The notes beneath the pieces were generated by a model that saw nothing but the letters and a program-made list of their open reading frames with translations, ran no database searches and was not told the origin of the DNA. Positions 1 through 7,823 of a stretch of 10,794 nucleotides of DNA are shown here, in pieces; positions within the stretch are counted from its first letter, which is position 1; each line of letters opens with the position of its first letter. Position numbers and translations under genes: made by a program. This DNA is from Candidatus Aminicenantota bacterium (GTDB lineage: Bacteria > Acidobacteriota > Aminicenantia > UBA2199): assembly GCA_030612495.1 (NCBI GenBank), contig JAUWNT010000073.1, positions 1 through 10,794 on the forward strand, written 5' to 3'.

Positions 1-1688
1 AAATCACATGCACCCTGAACATTATTTTGACCTCTTAAAGGATTAACCCCGGTTGATTCCTTCCCAACATTCCCTGTAAGCATGGCCAAATTAGCAGTTG
101 AACGTACATTATCCGTTCCAGTTGTATGTTGAGTAATGCCCATTGAATAAACAATACTTGCAGCATCTGCTTTTGCATATATCCTGGCTGCTTCTATTAT
201 TTTTTCTTTTGGAATCCCTGTAATTCCCTCAACCTTTTCAGGGGTAAACTTTGCAACCATTTTTTTAAATCCTTCATAGTCTTCAGTTCTGGATTTAATA
301 AATTCTTTATCCTCAAGCCCTTCATTAATAATTACATTCATCATACCATTCATCCATGCTACATCAGTACCATTCTTTTGTCTCATCCATACTGTAGCAT
401 ATTTAACCAGGTCAATTTTTCTGGGATCAACAACAATCAATTTTGCTCCATGAAATAGAACAGCTCTCTTTATTCTTGTTGCAATTACAGGATGAGTCTC
501 TGTTGTATTCGAACCTGTTACTAATATTACATCAGCATATTCCAATTCTTCAATAGAGTTAGTCATTGCACCTGAACCAAAAGTGCTTGCTAAACCTACT
601 ACTGTTGATGCATGGCACAATCTTGCACAATGATCCACATTGTTTGTACCAATTACAGCACGCATAAATTTCTGGAAAACAAAATTTTCCTCATTTGTAC
701 AACGAGCAGAAGAAAGTCCTGCTAAAGTATCTGGCCCATTTTCATTCTTAATTTGCATAAATTTCTTAGCTATATAATCAAGAGCTTCATCCCAGCTTGT
801 TTCTTCAAATTTACCATTTTTCTTTATTAAGGGTGTTTTTAATCTATCATCCCTGCTTACAAAATCAAGACCAAATCTGCCCTTTACACAAAGAGCTCCA
901 TAATTTGGGACCTGATCTTCACCCATAACTTTAACAATTTTATTATCTTTAACCCATAAATTAAGCTGGCATCCTACTCCACAGTATGCACATGTTGTGA
1001 CAACCTTTTTATCAGGATCCTTTTCTCTTACCCTGATACCATAAACCGGTTTTTCAACAATAGCACCAACAGGGCATGCTTGAACACACTCTCCACATCC
1101 ATCACATTCCGAGCCATTCCAATCAGCTAAGCCTGCAACAATATGAGTTTCGATTCCCCTGTTTGAAAAACTCAAAACTCCTTTACCCTGAATCTCATAA
1201 CAGGCTTTTATACATCGCCCGCATTTAATACATTTTGTCGAATCATAAATAAGAACTGGTGCTCCTTCATCCTTAAACTGATCAATTTCCCTCCAGAAAG
1301 AAGGATATTTTCTTTGCCCGGTCTCAATACCATATCTAAAAGCAAGATCTTGCAACTCACAATTCCCATCTCTTATACAGTTTATACAATCATCATTATG
1401 TTCTGAAAGTATTAATTCAACAAGGACTTTTCTTTTAGATTCAAGCTCTTCATCAAAAGCAGTAACTTTCATTCCCTCTTCAACAGTGCATAAGCATGAA
1501 GGAACCAAGCCTGGCCTCCCTTCTATTTTCACAACACATAACCTGCAATCTCCACTTGGAGACACTTTTTCATAATAACAAAGGCCTGGTATATCAATCC
1601 CATTTTCCCTTGCTGTTTTTAAAAGATTTGCTCCATTTTTTGCCAAAATCTCTTTTTCATCAATATATAATTTCACCATATCTGACAT
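1..1688 (-). CDS. fdhA: NAD(P)-linked formate dehydrogenase catalytic subunit, molybdopterin/Fe-S (N-terminal part; cut by window edge)
   Basis: The gene runs off the left edge; 562 residues are visible and the C-terminal domains are missing. Domains in order: a NuoG-like [2Fe-2S] domain (C37, C48, C51, C65); a His-ligated [4Fe-4S] site (H97, C101, C104, C110); two ferredoxin-type [4Fe-4S] motifs (C153/156/159/163 and C195/198/201/205); then the molybdopterin domain with its own [4Fe-4S] site (C233, C236, C240, C267). The active-site stretch CARLCHAST puts Cys358 followed by His359 where E. coli FdhF has Sec-His. LRGQNNVQGACD supplies Arg552, the formate-dehydrogenase-type active-site arginine. 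These features favour formate dehydrogenase over NuoG or nitrate reductase. There is no Tat signal, so a cytoplasmic enzyme is inferred. The ATG at 1688 has a clear AAGGAGG (1694-1700) and lies 14 bp after the upstream NuoF-type gene, which fits a complex in which FdhA passes electrons to NuoE/NuoF-like subunits. Confidence 0.93.
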   Translation of the reverse strand, partial: MSDMVKLYIDEKEILAKNGANLLKTARENGIDIPGLCYYEKVSPSGDCRLCVVKIEGRPGLVPSCLCTVEEGMKVTAFDEELESKRKVLVELILSEHNDDCINCIRDGNCELQDLAFRYGIETGQRKYPSFWREIDQFKDEGAPVLIYDSTKCIKCGRCIKACYEIQGKGVLSFSNRGIETHIVAGLADWNGSECDGCGECVQACPVGAIVEKPVYGIRVREKDPDKKVVTTCAYCGVGCQLNLWVKDNKIVKVMGEDQVPNYGALCVKGRFGLDFVSRDDRLKTPLIKKNGKFEETSWDEALDYIAKKFMQIKNENGPDTLAGLSSARCTNEENFVFQKFMRAVIGTNNVDHCARLCHASTVVGLASTFGSGAMTNSIEELEYADVILVTGSNTTETHPVIATRIKRAVLFHGAKLIVVDPRKIDLVKYATVWMRQKNGTDVAWMNGMMNVIINEGLEDKEFIKSRTEDYEGFKKMVAKFTPEKVEGITGIPKEKIIEAARIYAKADAASIVYSMGITQHTTGTDNVRSTANLAMLTGNVGKESTGVNPLRGQNNVQGACD

Positions 1689-1693
1689 TTTTT

Positions 1694-1700
1694 CCTCCTT
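1694..1700 (-). promoter_or_regulatory. Ribosome binding site of fdhA (AAGGAGG)
   Basis: A full anti-Shine-Dalgarno match lies 5 nt before the ATG at 1688, inside the 14-bp gap to the preceding gene. It selects this ATG over the in-frame ATG three codons later. Confidence 0.8.
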
Positions 1701-1702
1701 TG

Positions 1703-3301
1703 TTAATTGTTTTTGTTTTGAATTTTATTAAGAAAATCTTGTCTGAAATTTTCCACAGCGCTCTTTACAGGCATAATTAATGACTGGCCAAGCGGACATA
1801 AAGACATATCAAACATTGTTTCTGCTATTTTTACCATTTGATCAATATCTTTTTCCTGTGCTTGTCCTCTTCTAATACCATAGATAAGATTGAGCAGCTG
1901 ATGAGTTCCTATTCTGCATACAGAACACTGACCACATGATTCATGAGCAAAGAATTTTAAAATAGAGAATAACATATCAACTATATCCGTATCTTCATCC
2001 ATTACTAAAATCGCACCTGAACCAAGTACAGCTTTACTCTCGTCTAAACTTTCAAAATCCATTTTAACATCCAATAGCCTTTCTGGGAGAAACACACCTG
2101 CTGAGCCTCCAACAAGTGCTGCCTTGAACCTCTTACCTCCCTTTATACCACCTCCATATGAAAAGATGATCTCTCTGAGCGGAGTTCCCATTTCTACTTC
2201 AATCAAACCAGGATATTCAACATGACCAAGGATTGTAAATACCTTTGTGCCTGTTGATTTTTCAGTTCCGAATTTTTTAAACCAATTACTTCCCTTATAA
2301 ATAATTTCTGGTATATTTGCAAGTGTTTCTACATTATTCACACATGTTGGTTTTTGCCAGAGTCCCTTATTTGCAGGAAAAGGAGGCTTAATCCTCGGAT
2401 AACCTCTTTTACCTTCAAGGGAATCAATTAAAGCAGTCTCTTCTCCACATACATAAGCACCTGCTCCTTTCTTTATTTCAAGATAAAAAGAAAAATTAGT
2501 TTCCAGAATATTTTTACCCAAAAGATTGTATTCCAGAGCCTGATCAATTGCTTTCTGAATCCTTTTTATAGAAAGTTCATACTCTCCTCTAATATATATA
2601 TACCCTTTATTAGCACCAACAGCATAACCTGCTATAATCATTGCTTCAATAAGTTTATGCGGGTCACCTTCCATTATTAACCTATCTTTAAAAGTTCCTG
2701 GTTCACCTTCATCAGCATTACAAATCATGAATTTTTCCTCTCCCTTAGCAGCTCTTGTAAAAGACCACTTCAAACCCGTTGGAAAACCAGCTCCGCCACG
2801 ACCTCTTAAACCGGAATTCTTGATTTCTTCAATTACAGCTTCAGGGCTAATGGATTCGCTGAAAATCTTTTCAACTCCTCTATACCCTCCGTACGCCAGG
2901 ACATCATCTATGCTTTCAGGATCGATCTTCCAGCATTTGTCAAGAACAATGCGTTGTTGCTCCCTGGTTAATCCAACATTTTTATATTCTTTTTCTACAG
3001 GTTTATGTCCCTCATATGAATGCTCAACCTCTTCTGCAATTCGACCCTTTATGATATGTTCCTGAATTATGTTATTCAAATTGGTTTTGGTTACATTATA
3101 ATATGTAACCTTATCCGGATAAACAACAATCATTACTCCTTTTCCAATCACACCAATAGTCCCTGTTTCAAGAATTTTAATTTCTTCTTTTAAATTTTCT
3201 TCTTCTATTCTTTTTTCAAGTTCCTTTTTTATCTCAATAGCACCAGATTGAATCGTTCCTTCATCAATAGGAAGCAGTATATGAGCTCTGTAAATACTCA
3301 T
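1703..3301 (-). CDS. NuoF-type diaphorase subunit (FMN, NADH, [4Fe-4S]) of the formate dehydrogenase, with cysteine-less N-terminal thioredoxin-like domain
   Basis: 532 aa. NuoF-family flavoprotein that exchanges electrons between NAD(H) and Fe-S clusters. Visible motifs: nucleotide-binding GRGGAGFPTG (167-176), CNADEGEPGTF (194-204), GAGAYVCGEETALIDSLEG (279-297), an SLBB-like region, and the [4Fe-4S] ligands C456, C459, C462 and C502. It ends soon after the cluster domain and lacks the 2x[4Fe-4S] ferredoxin tail of HydB proteins, so it resembles plain NuoF/FdsB. The first ~100 residues align with the [2Fe-2S] thioredoxin-fold domain of the neighbouring NuoF-GltD protein, but the four ligand positions are P11, T16, T48 and I52, so no cluster can bind there. 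The ATG overlaps the stop of the preceding NuoE-like gene as ATGA, with an AGGAGG inside that gene's last codons, implying translational coupling. Placed between nuoE-like and fdhA genes, it is probably the FdhB-type NADH subunit. Confidence 0.93.
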   Translation of the reverse strand: MSIYRAHILLPIDEGTIQSGAIEIKKELEKRIEEENLKEEIKILETGTIGVIGKGVMIVVYPDKVTYYNVTKTNLNNIIQEHIIKGRIAEEVEHSYEGHKPVEKEYKNVGLTREQQRIVLDKCWKIDPESIDDVLAYGGYRGVEKIFSESISPEAVIEEIKNSGLRGRGGAGFPTGLKWSFTRAAKGEEKFMICNADEGEPGTFKDRLIMEGDPHKLIEAMIIAGYAVGANKGYIYIRGEYELSIKRIQKAIDQALEYNLLGKNILETNFSFYLEIKKGAGAYVCGEETALIDSLEGKRGYPRIKPPFPANKGLWQKPTCVNNVETLANIPEIIYKGSNWFKKFGTEKSTGTKVFTILGHVEYPGLIEVEMGTPLREIIFSYGGGIKGGKRFKAALVGGSAGVFLPERLLDVKMDFESLDESKAVLGSGAILVMDEDTDIVDMLFSILKFFAHESCGQCSVCRIGTHQLLNLIYGIRRGQAQEKDIDQMVKIAETMFDMSLCPLGQSLIMPVKSAVENFRQDFLNKIQNKNN

Positions 3302-3756
3302 TTTACCCTCCTCTTTTCTTCTATTACTTCATATAAGCGTTGTTTATTCAAATTTCCGTAAACCTGATCATTGATCATTATAGCTGGTGCTACACCGCAC
3401 ACACCCAAACAGGATGTCATCTCCAATGTAAATAAACCATCTTTAGTTGTTTCTCCAAATTTTATGCCTAAAATTTTGATTAACTCCTTAGAGATTGTAG
3501 TTGATCCCATTAAATGACAGGGAGGAGATTGACATACCCTTATAATATTTTTGCCTCTGGGTTTAAGGCTAAACATAGAATAAAATGTCGCAACACCATG
3601 AACAAAACCATACGTTAAATCAAGATAATCCGAAACTTTCTTCAAGTCTTCTCTGGTTAAGTAATGCTCATCCTTATTATCCTGGATATCATGAAGAATT
3701 GCCAACAGATTATCTGATGTTTGATCATACGTTTTTAAAATTTCTTCTCTTGACAT
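3298..3756 (-). CDS. NuoE-type [2Fe-2S] thioredoxin-like subunit, second copy
   Basis: 152 aa from the chosen ATG. NuoE/HydC/FdsG family: an N-terminal helical region, then a thioredoxin-fold [2Fe-2S] domain with C75-x4-C80 (VCQSPPC) and C116-x3-C120 (SCLGVC), all four ligands present. The motif GVATFYSMF is also typical of the family. The frame extends upstream to a TTG at 3768, but that codon overlaps the stop of the NuoF-GltD gene and has no ribosome binding site. The ATG at 3756 has GAGGTG at 3761-3766, so I prefer it. The gene sits between the fusion gene and the 532-aa NuoF-like gene and overlaps the latter by 4 bp. It most likely forms the NuoE/NuoF pair that feeds electrons to or from FdhA, carrying electrons between FMN and the Fe-S chain. 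Confidence 0.92.
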   Translation of the reverse strand: MSREEILKTYDQTSDNLLAILHDIQDNKDEHYLTREDLKKVSDYLDLTYGFVHGVATFYSMFSLKPRGKNIIRVCQSPPCHLMGSTTISKELIKILGIKFGETTKDGLFTLEMTSCLGVCGVAPAIMINDQVYGNLNKQRLYEVIEEKRRVK

Positions 3757-3760
3757 ATCA

Positions 3761-3766
3761 CACCTC
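3761..3766 (-). promoter_or_regulatory. Ribosome binding site (GAGGTG) deciding the NuoE2 start
   Basis: GAGGTG lies 4 nt before the ATG at 3756 and overlaps the stop codon of the upstream fusion gene. It supports the ATG over the alternative TTG at 3768, in front of which no comparable site is seen. Confidence 0.6.
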
Positions 3767-6700
3767 AAAGCATCTCTTCTATTTTTATTAATTTTGCTTC
3801 TTCTTTTGCTGCAATTACAGGCTCTCCCCTGTCACAATGCAAACAGCGTCGAGATTCCTCAATTGCATCCTTTTTAGTTAAACCTATATTTACTTCCAGA
3901 GCCAGACTCTTTATTCTCTCTTCAATATTCGAAAAATGAGATTTCTTTCTCTGTATTGTTTTTAAATACTTCTCTTCATCATAAGAAACCTCCACAACTT
4001 TTCTCTCTTTATCAAATAGTTTCCCATCATATCCAAAATATTTATCAATATTAATAGCAGCCTCTCTTCCATGAGCCACACACTCGATTACAGTAGAAGG
4101 ATTTATATTATCTCCACCTGCAAAAATTCCATCTTCAGTAACTTGCATTGTTTCTGGTTTTACATCAAAGAAACCCCATTTGTTCAATACTATTTTACCC
4201 AAATCCAATCCTTCTGACATCTTTTGTCCCAAACATGGAATAATCAGATCAGCTTTAAGTGTAAATTCAGTTCCTTTTATAGGCACAGGGCTTCTCCTTC
4301 CAGAAGAATCAAACTCGCCAAGCTCAGTTTTGATGCATTTTAAACCTTCAACTTTTTCATTCCCAATCACCTCTACAGGAGAGATCAAGAAATCTATTAT
4401 AATTCCTTCCTCTTCAGCCTCTTTTAACTCCTCAATCTGTGCAGGCATTTCATCTTTTGTCCTGCGATAAACAATTCTAACCTCTTTAGCTCCCAATCTC
4501 TTGGCAGTCCTTGCTGAATCCATTGCTGTAGACCCTCCACCCAGAACAATCACATTCTCTCCAACATTAATATGTTCTCCGCCATTAACTTTATGTAAGA
4601 ATTCAATACCATACTGAACACCCTTAAGATCACTTCCCTCAACCTTTATTTCAGATACATTATGTGCACCTGTAGCAATAAATATTGCATCAAAGTCATT
4701 TTTTAAACTATCAATAGATTTTACAGGTGAATTCAAAAGAATTTCTACACCAGCTCTTTCTATAACATTTATTTCTGCTTTTAGTTTATCTTTCGGAAGT
4801 CTGTAATCCGGGATTCCCCACTTCATCATTCCTCCAGCTTCTGACAGAGCTTCAAAAACAACAGGTTTATAACCAAGTCTTGTCAAATAGAAAGCACAGG
4901 ATAAACCAGAAGGTCCGGCTCCAATAATAGCTATATTTTCTTTCTTTGGTTTTAATGGAGGAGCAAATCCTATCTCATTTTCAATAGCCCAATCTGCAAA
5001 GAGCCGTTTAACCTCACGAATAGCAATGGCTTCATCATATTTCTCTCTTGAACATTTTTTCTCACAAAAAGCAGGACATATACGAGAGCAAACAATAGGA
5101 AATGGATTGTGCTCCATATGACAGAAATAAGCCTCTCTAAATCTTCCATCTGACATATATGAAATATAAGATGATGGGTCAACATGAGCAGGACATGCAT
5201 TTTCACATGGAGCGTTAAAAAGTGCTGCACATACTCCAGCTCTACATTTTTTCTCTTTAATATGCTCAATATATTCATTACGAAAATACTTCAATGTTGA
5301 GAGTACTGGATTCGGAGCTGCTTGACCCAGACCGCATAATGCTGTTGTTTTAACTGTTAGAGCCAATTTCTCAAGTCTATCCAGATCTTCTATTTTACCT
5401 CTACCAAGTGTTATATCCTCCAGGATATCATACATTTGCTTTAGGCCAACCCTGCAAGGAACACACTGACCACAGGACTCCTCAAGACAAAATTCAAGAA
5501 AATACTTTGACATATTCACCATACAGCTATCTTCATCCAAAACGATCAAACCACCGGAACCCATTATTGAGCCAAGTTCTTTTAAAGATTCATAATCAAT
5601 TGGTTTGTTTAAATATTGTATCGGGATACAGCCACCAGAAGGTCCGCCTGTTTGTGCAGCTTTAAATTTTTTATTTTTGGGTATTCCTCCGCCAATATCA
5701 TAAATAAGTTCACCAAGAGTTATTCCCATTGGAACTTCAACAAGTCCTGTGTTATTGACTTTACCAGAAAGTGCAAAAACCTTTGTTCCCTTACTTTTCT
5801 CTGTTCCAATAGAAGCAAACCACTCAGATCCATTTAAAATTATATGTCTTATATTTGCTAATGTTTCAACATTATTAATAGCAGTGGGCTTATCCCATAA
5901 TCCCTTATTAGCAGGGTATGGAGGTTTTGGTCTTGGTTGACCTCTCTCTCCTTCAACAGATGCAATCAAAGCAGTCTCTTCTCCGCAAACAAAGGCCCCG
6001 GCTCCAACTCTTATCTCAATATTAAAGGAGAAATCAGTTTCAAAGATATTGTCCCCTAAAACTCCAATATCTTTTGCCTGTTTAATTGCAACCTTGATCC
6101 TATCAATTGCCAATGGATACTCTGCTCTGACATAAATATATCCTCTATTAGCACCTATTGCATATCCAGCAATAGCCATACCCTCAATAACGGAATGCGG
6201 ATCACCCTCAAGAACAGCTCTATCCATAAAAGCTCCTGGATCTCCTTCATCTGCATTGCAGATCAGATATTTCTCTTTGCTTTCAGCAGCCCTTGTAAAT
6301 TTCCATTTCAAACCTGTTGGAAATCCTGCTCCTCCTCTTCCTCTGAGTCCAGAATTTAATATTGTATCAATTACATATTCAGGTGTTTTTGAGGTCAGCA
6401 TCTCACCAAGGGCTTCATATCCTCTACGTGCAATATATTCTTCAATATTTTCCGGATCAATCAAGCCGCAGTTAGATAAAACTATTTTCTTCTGTTTCTC
6501 AAAGAAAGGTACTTGTTTTTTTTCTTCAACTATTTTGCGTGCTTCCGGGGTTTTCCAAAGTAATCTTTTGACAGGCCTTCCCTTCAAAAAATGACTTTCA
6601 ATAATTTCATCTATATCTTCTTCTTTTATCTTAATATAAAATGAGCCTTCAGGATAAACAACCATAATAGGCCCAAGTTCACAGGGTCCCATACACCCGG

Positions 6701-6833
6701 TTTCAACAATATTTATCTCATTTGTTAGATCTTTTTCATTTATTTTATCAATAAGTTTTGATTTTATCTCATGGCTGTGAGAAGCAATACATGCTGCGCC
6801 TCCACAAATCAAAACATCCAGTCTTTTTTTCAT
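3765..6833 (-). CDS. NuoF-GltD fusion: NADH/FMN diaphorase fused to an NADP(H)/FAD glutamate-synthase-beta/NfnB-like module
   Basis: 1022 aa, unusually long for NuoF. Residues 1-~90: thioredoxin-fold [2Fe-2S] domain with intact C10, C15, C47, C51. Residues ~115-520: NuoF core with GRGGAGFPTG (165-174), CNADEGDPGAF (192-202), GAGAFVCGEETALIASVEG (277-295) and [4Fe-4S] ligands C454, C457, C460, C500. A short HydB-like KKCRAGVC (C530, C535) marks the junction. Residues ~540-1000: GltD/NfnB-like module with Fe-S cysteines C543, C547, C582, C586, C590, C594, FAD motif GAGPSG (638-643), second dinucleotide motif GGGSTAMD (765-772), R790-R791 in VYRRT that suits the NADPH 2'-phosphate, and a C-terminal FAD motif GIFAGGDN. 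The frame is open throughout, so the fusion is real in this sequence. The predicted role is electron transfer between NAD(H), NADP(H) and Fe-S partners, possibly with flavin-based bifurcation as in Nfn/Stn-type transhydrogenases. The ATG has AAGGAGG (6840-6846) 6 nt upstream. Confidence 0.93.
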   Translation of the reverse strand: MKKRLDVLICGGAACIASHSHEIKSKLIDKINEKDLTNEINIVETGCMGPCELGPIMVVYPEGSFYIKIKEEDIDEIIESHFLKGRPVKRLLWKTPEARKIVEEKKQVPFFEKQKKIVLSNCGLIDPENIEEYIARRGYEALGEMLTSKTPEYVIDTILNSGLRGRGGAGFPTGLKWKFTRAAESKEKYLICNADEGDPGAFMDRAVLEGDPHSVIEGMAIAGYAIGANRGYIYVRAEYPLAIDRIKVAIKQAKDIGVLGDNIFETDFSFNIEIRVGAGAFVCGEETALIASVEGERGQPRPKPPYPANKGLWDKPTAINNVETLANIRHIILNGSEWFASIGTEKSKGTKVFALSGKVNNTGLVEVPMGITLGELIYDIGGGIPKNKKFKAAQTGGPSGGCIPIQYLNKPIDYESLKELGSIMGSGGLIVLDEDSCMVNMSKYFLEFCLEESCGQCVPCRVGLKQMYDILEDITLGRGKIEDLDRLEKLALTVKTTALCGLGQAAPNPVLSTLKYFRNEYIEHIKEKKCRAGVCAALFNAPCENACPAHVDPSSYISYMSDGRFREAYFCHMEHNPFPIVCSRICPAFCEKKCSREKYDEAIAIREVKRLFADWAIENEIGFAPPLKPKKENIAIIGAGPSGLSCAFYLTRLGYKPVVFEALSEAGGMMKWGIPDYRLPKDKLKAEINVIERAGVEILLNSPVKSIDSLKNDFDAIFIATGAHNVSEIKVEGSDLKGVQYGIEFLHKVNGGEHINVGENVIVLGGGSTAMDSARTAKRLGAKEVRIVYRRTKDEMPAQIEELKEAEEEGIIIDFLISPVEVIGNEKVEGLKCIKTELGEFDSSGRRSPVPIKGTEFTLKADLIIPCLGQKMSEGLDLGKIVLNKWGFFDVKPETMQVTEDGIFAGGDNINPSTVIECVAHGREAAINIDKYFGYDGKLFDKERKVVEVSYDEEKYLKTIQRKKSHFSNIEERIKSLALEVNIGLTKKDAIEESRRCLHCDRGEPVIAAKEEAKLIKIEEML

Positions 6834-6862
6834 AAAAAGCCTCCTTAAGTCTTAAATAAGGT

Positions 6863-7225
6863 CTATTCTTTCACTTCCAACACAAATTCAGAGACTGGGT
6901 TTCCATTTACAATATGTTCGGATATAATTCTTCTTGCATTTTCAGCTGTTACATTGCCATAAACTATATCTAGTTTCCCCTGTTCCTGGACAGTAACAAT
7001 AGGTTCATGTGAACTTAGTCCCCTTTCACCGGATTGAGAAACAATAACATCACTTAGATCACGTTTCTCTATTTCTTCAAGAAAAGCCTTCAATGTTTCT
7101 CTTGCGCCTGCTGCGATTCCACTTGTACCCATTCCTACTACTATCTTAATCCTTGCTTTTCCATCGCGCAGATGCATATCTTTCTCTGTTTTCTCTCTTA
7201 TTTTCCTTAAATCCTCAAGCTTCAT
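6863..7225 (-). CDS. Stand-alone thioredoxin-like [2Fe-2S] ferredoxin homologue lacking all cysteines
   Basis: 120 aa. By pattern (KIVVGMGTSGIAAGA, a mid-protein SGERGLSSHEP, YGNVTAENARRIISEHIVNG) it belongs to the small thioredoxin-fold ferredoxins encoded between NuoE- and NuoF-like genes in hydrogenase and HydABC-type operons. Family members usually read GTCGIAAGA and TGCIGLC there. Here the ligand positions are S35, E67 and S71, plus V30 at the position matching C10 of the fusion protein. The whole protein contains no cysteine, so it cannot bind a [2Fe-2S] cluster in the normal way. The fold-defining residues look well kept, which argues for a structural or assembly role rather than decay. 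The frame is intact, GGGAGG precedes the ATG, and neighbours lie 30 and 29 bp away. The loss of cysteines is seen directly; the structural role is inferred. Confidence 0.88.
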   Translation of the reverse strand: MKLEDLRKIREKTEKDMHLRDGKARIKIVVGMGTSGIAAGARETLKAFLEEIEKRDLSDVIVSQSGERGLSSHEPIVTVQEQGKLDIVYGNVTAENARRIISEHIVNGNPVSEFVLEVKE

Positions 7226-7255
7226 TGTACTTACCTCCCTTTATATTAACAAAAA

Positions 7256-7759
7256 TCAATTTCCTTGATTTTCTCTTTTAAATTGTTGCATTATTTGTAC
7301 TGCTTTTTGAGGGTTGAGCCTCCCATATACCTCATTATCAATTAACATGACAGGAGCTAATCCACATGCCCCAAAACATCTGGCAGTAGAAAGGGTGAAG
7401 AACCTGTCCTTAGTTGTTCCTCCAACTTTCAATCCAAGCTCTTTTATAAGAGCCTTTATAATCTCCTGAGCTCCCTTAACATGACAGGCAGTTCCAAGGC
7501 AAACATTAATTATATGATCACCAATTGGTTCAGTCCTAAAAAAATTATAAAAAGTAACAACACCATAAACTTTTGAATACGAAACATTCATTTCTCTTGC
7601 CACAAAATATTGCACTTCAACTGGTAAATACCCGAAAATCTCTTGAGCCTTGTGAAGTACCTGTATAAGTGGCCCTGGAGTTTCCCGATTTTCCTCAATA
7701 AATTTCATCAATTCCCTATAATGTTCATTATCCGGGATATGAATTTCCGAGACTTCCAT
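7256..7759 (-). CDS. NuoE-type [2Fe-2S] thioredoxin-like subunit, first copy (HydC-like)
   Basis: 167 aa, usual length for NuoE/HydC. N-terminal helical domain (LIQVLHKAQEIFGYLP, then VYGVVTFYNFF), followed by the [2Fe-2S] thioredoxin-fold domain with C87-x4-C92 (VCLGTAC) and C128-x3-C132 (RCFGAC); all four ligands are present. It is followed by the cysteine-free ferredoxin homologue and the NuoF-GltD fusion, so it is the natural NuoE partner of the fusion, carrying electrons to or from its FMN. The ATG at 7759 has AGGAGG a few bases upstream. The 64-bp gap to the DRTGG gene shows no convincing promoter, so cotranscription is likely. Sequence alone cannot exclude swapping of partners between the two NuoE and two NuoF proteins. 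Confidence 0.93.
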   Translation of the reverse strand: MEVSEIHIPDNEHYRELMKFIEENRETPGPLIQVLHKAQEIFGYLPVEVQYFVAREMNVSYSKVYGVVTFYNFFRTEPIGDHIINVCLGTACHVKGAQEIIKALIKELGLKVGGTTKDRFFTLSTARCFGACGLAPVMLIDNEVYGRLNPQKAVQIMQQFKRENQGN

Positions 7760-7823
7760 TATTTCCTCCTACATTATTTTATTTTTTATTTAGAAAGAGC
7801 CATCTATAAAACACTAATTGATA

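Noticed and set aside
603..629. Possible selenocysteine codon in FdhA
   Set aside because: The codon at the Sec position is TGC, and the frame has no internal TGA across the visible 562 codons.
3757..3768. TTG start for NuoE2 at 3768
   Set aside because: It overlaps the TGA of the fusion gene and has no ribosome binding site; the ATG at 3756 has GAGGTG in place.
4970..5278. 102-aa minus-strand open frame inside the NuoF-GltD gene
   Set aside because: It lies wholly within the fusion gene in another frame; the fusion frame has conserved Fe-S motifs across this stretch, and the alternative shows no recognisable domain.
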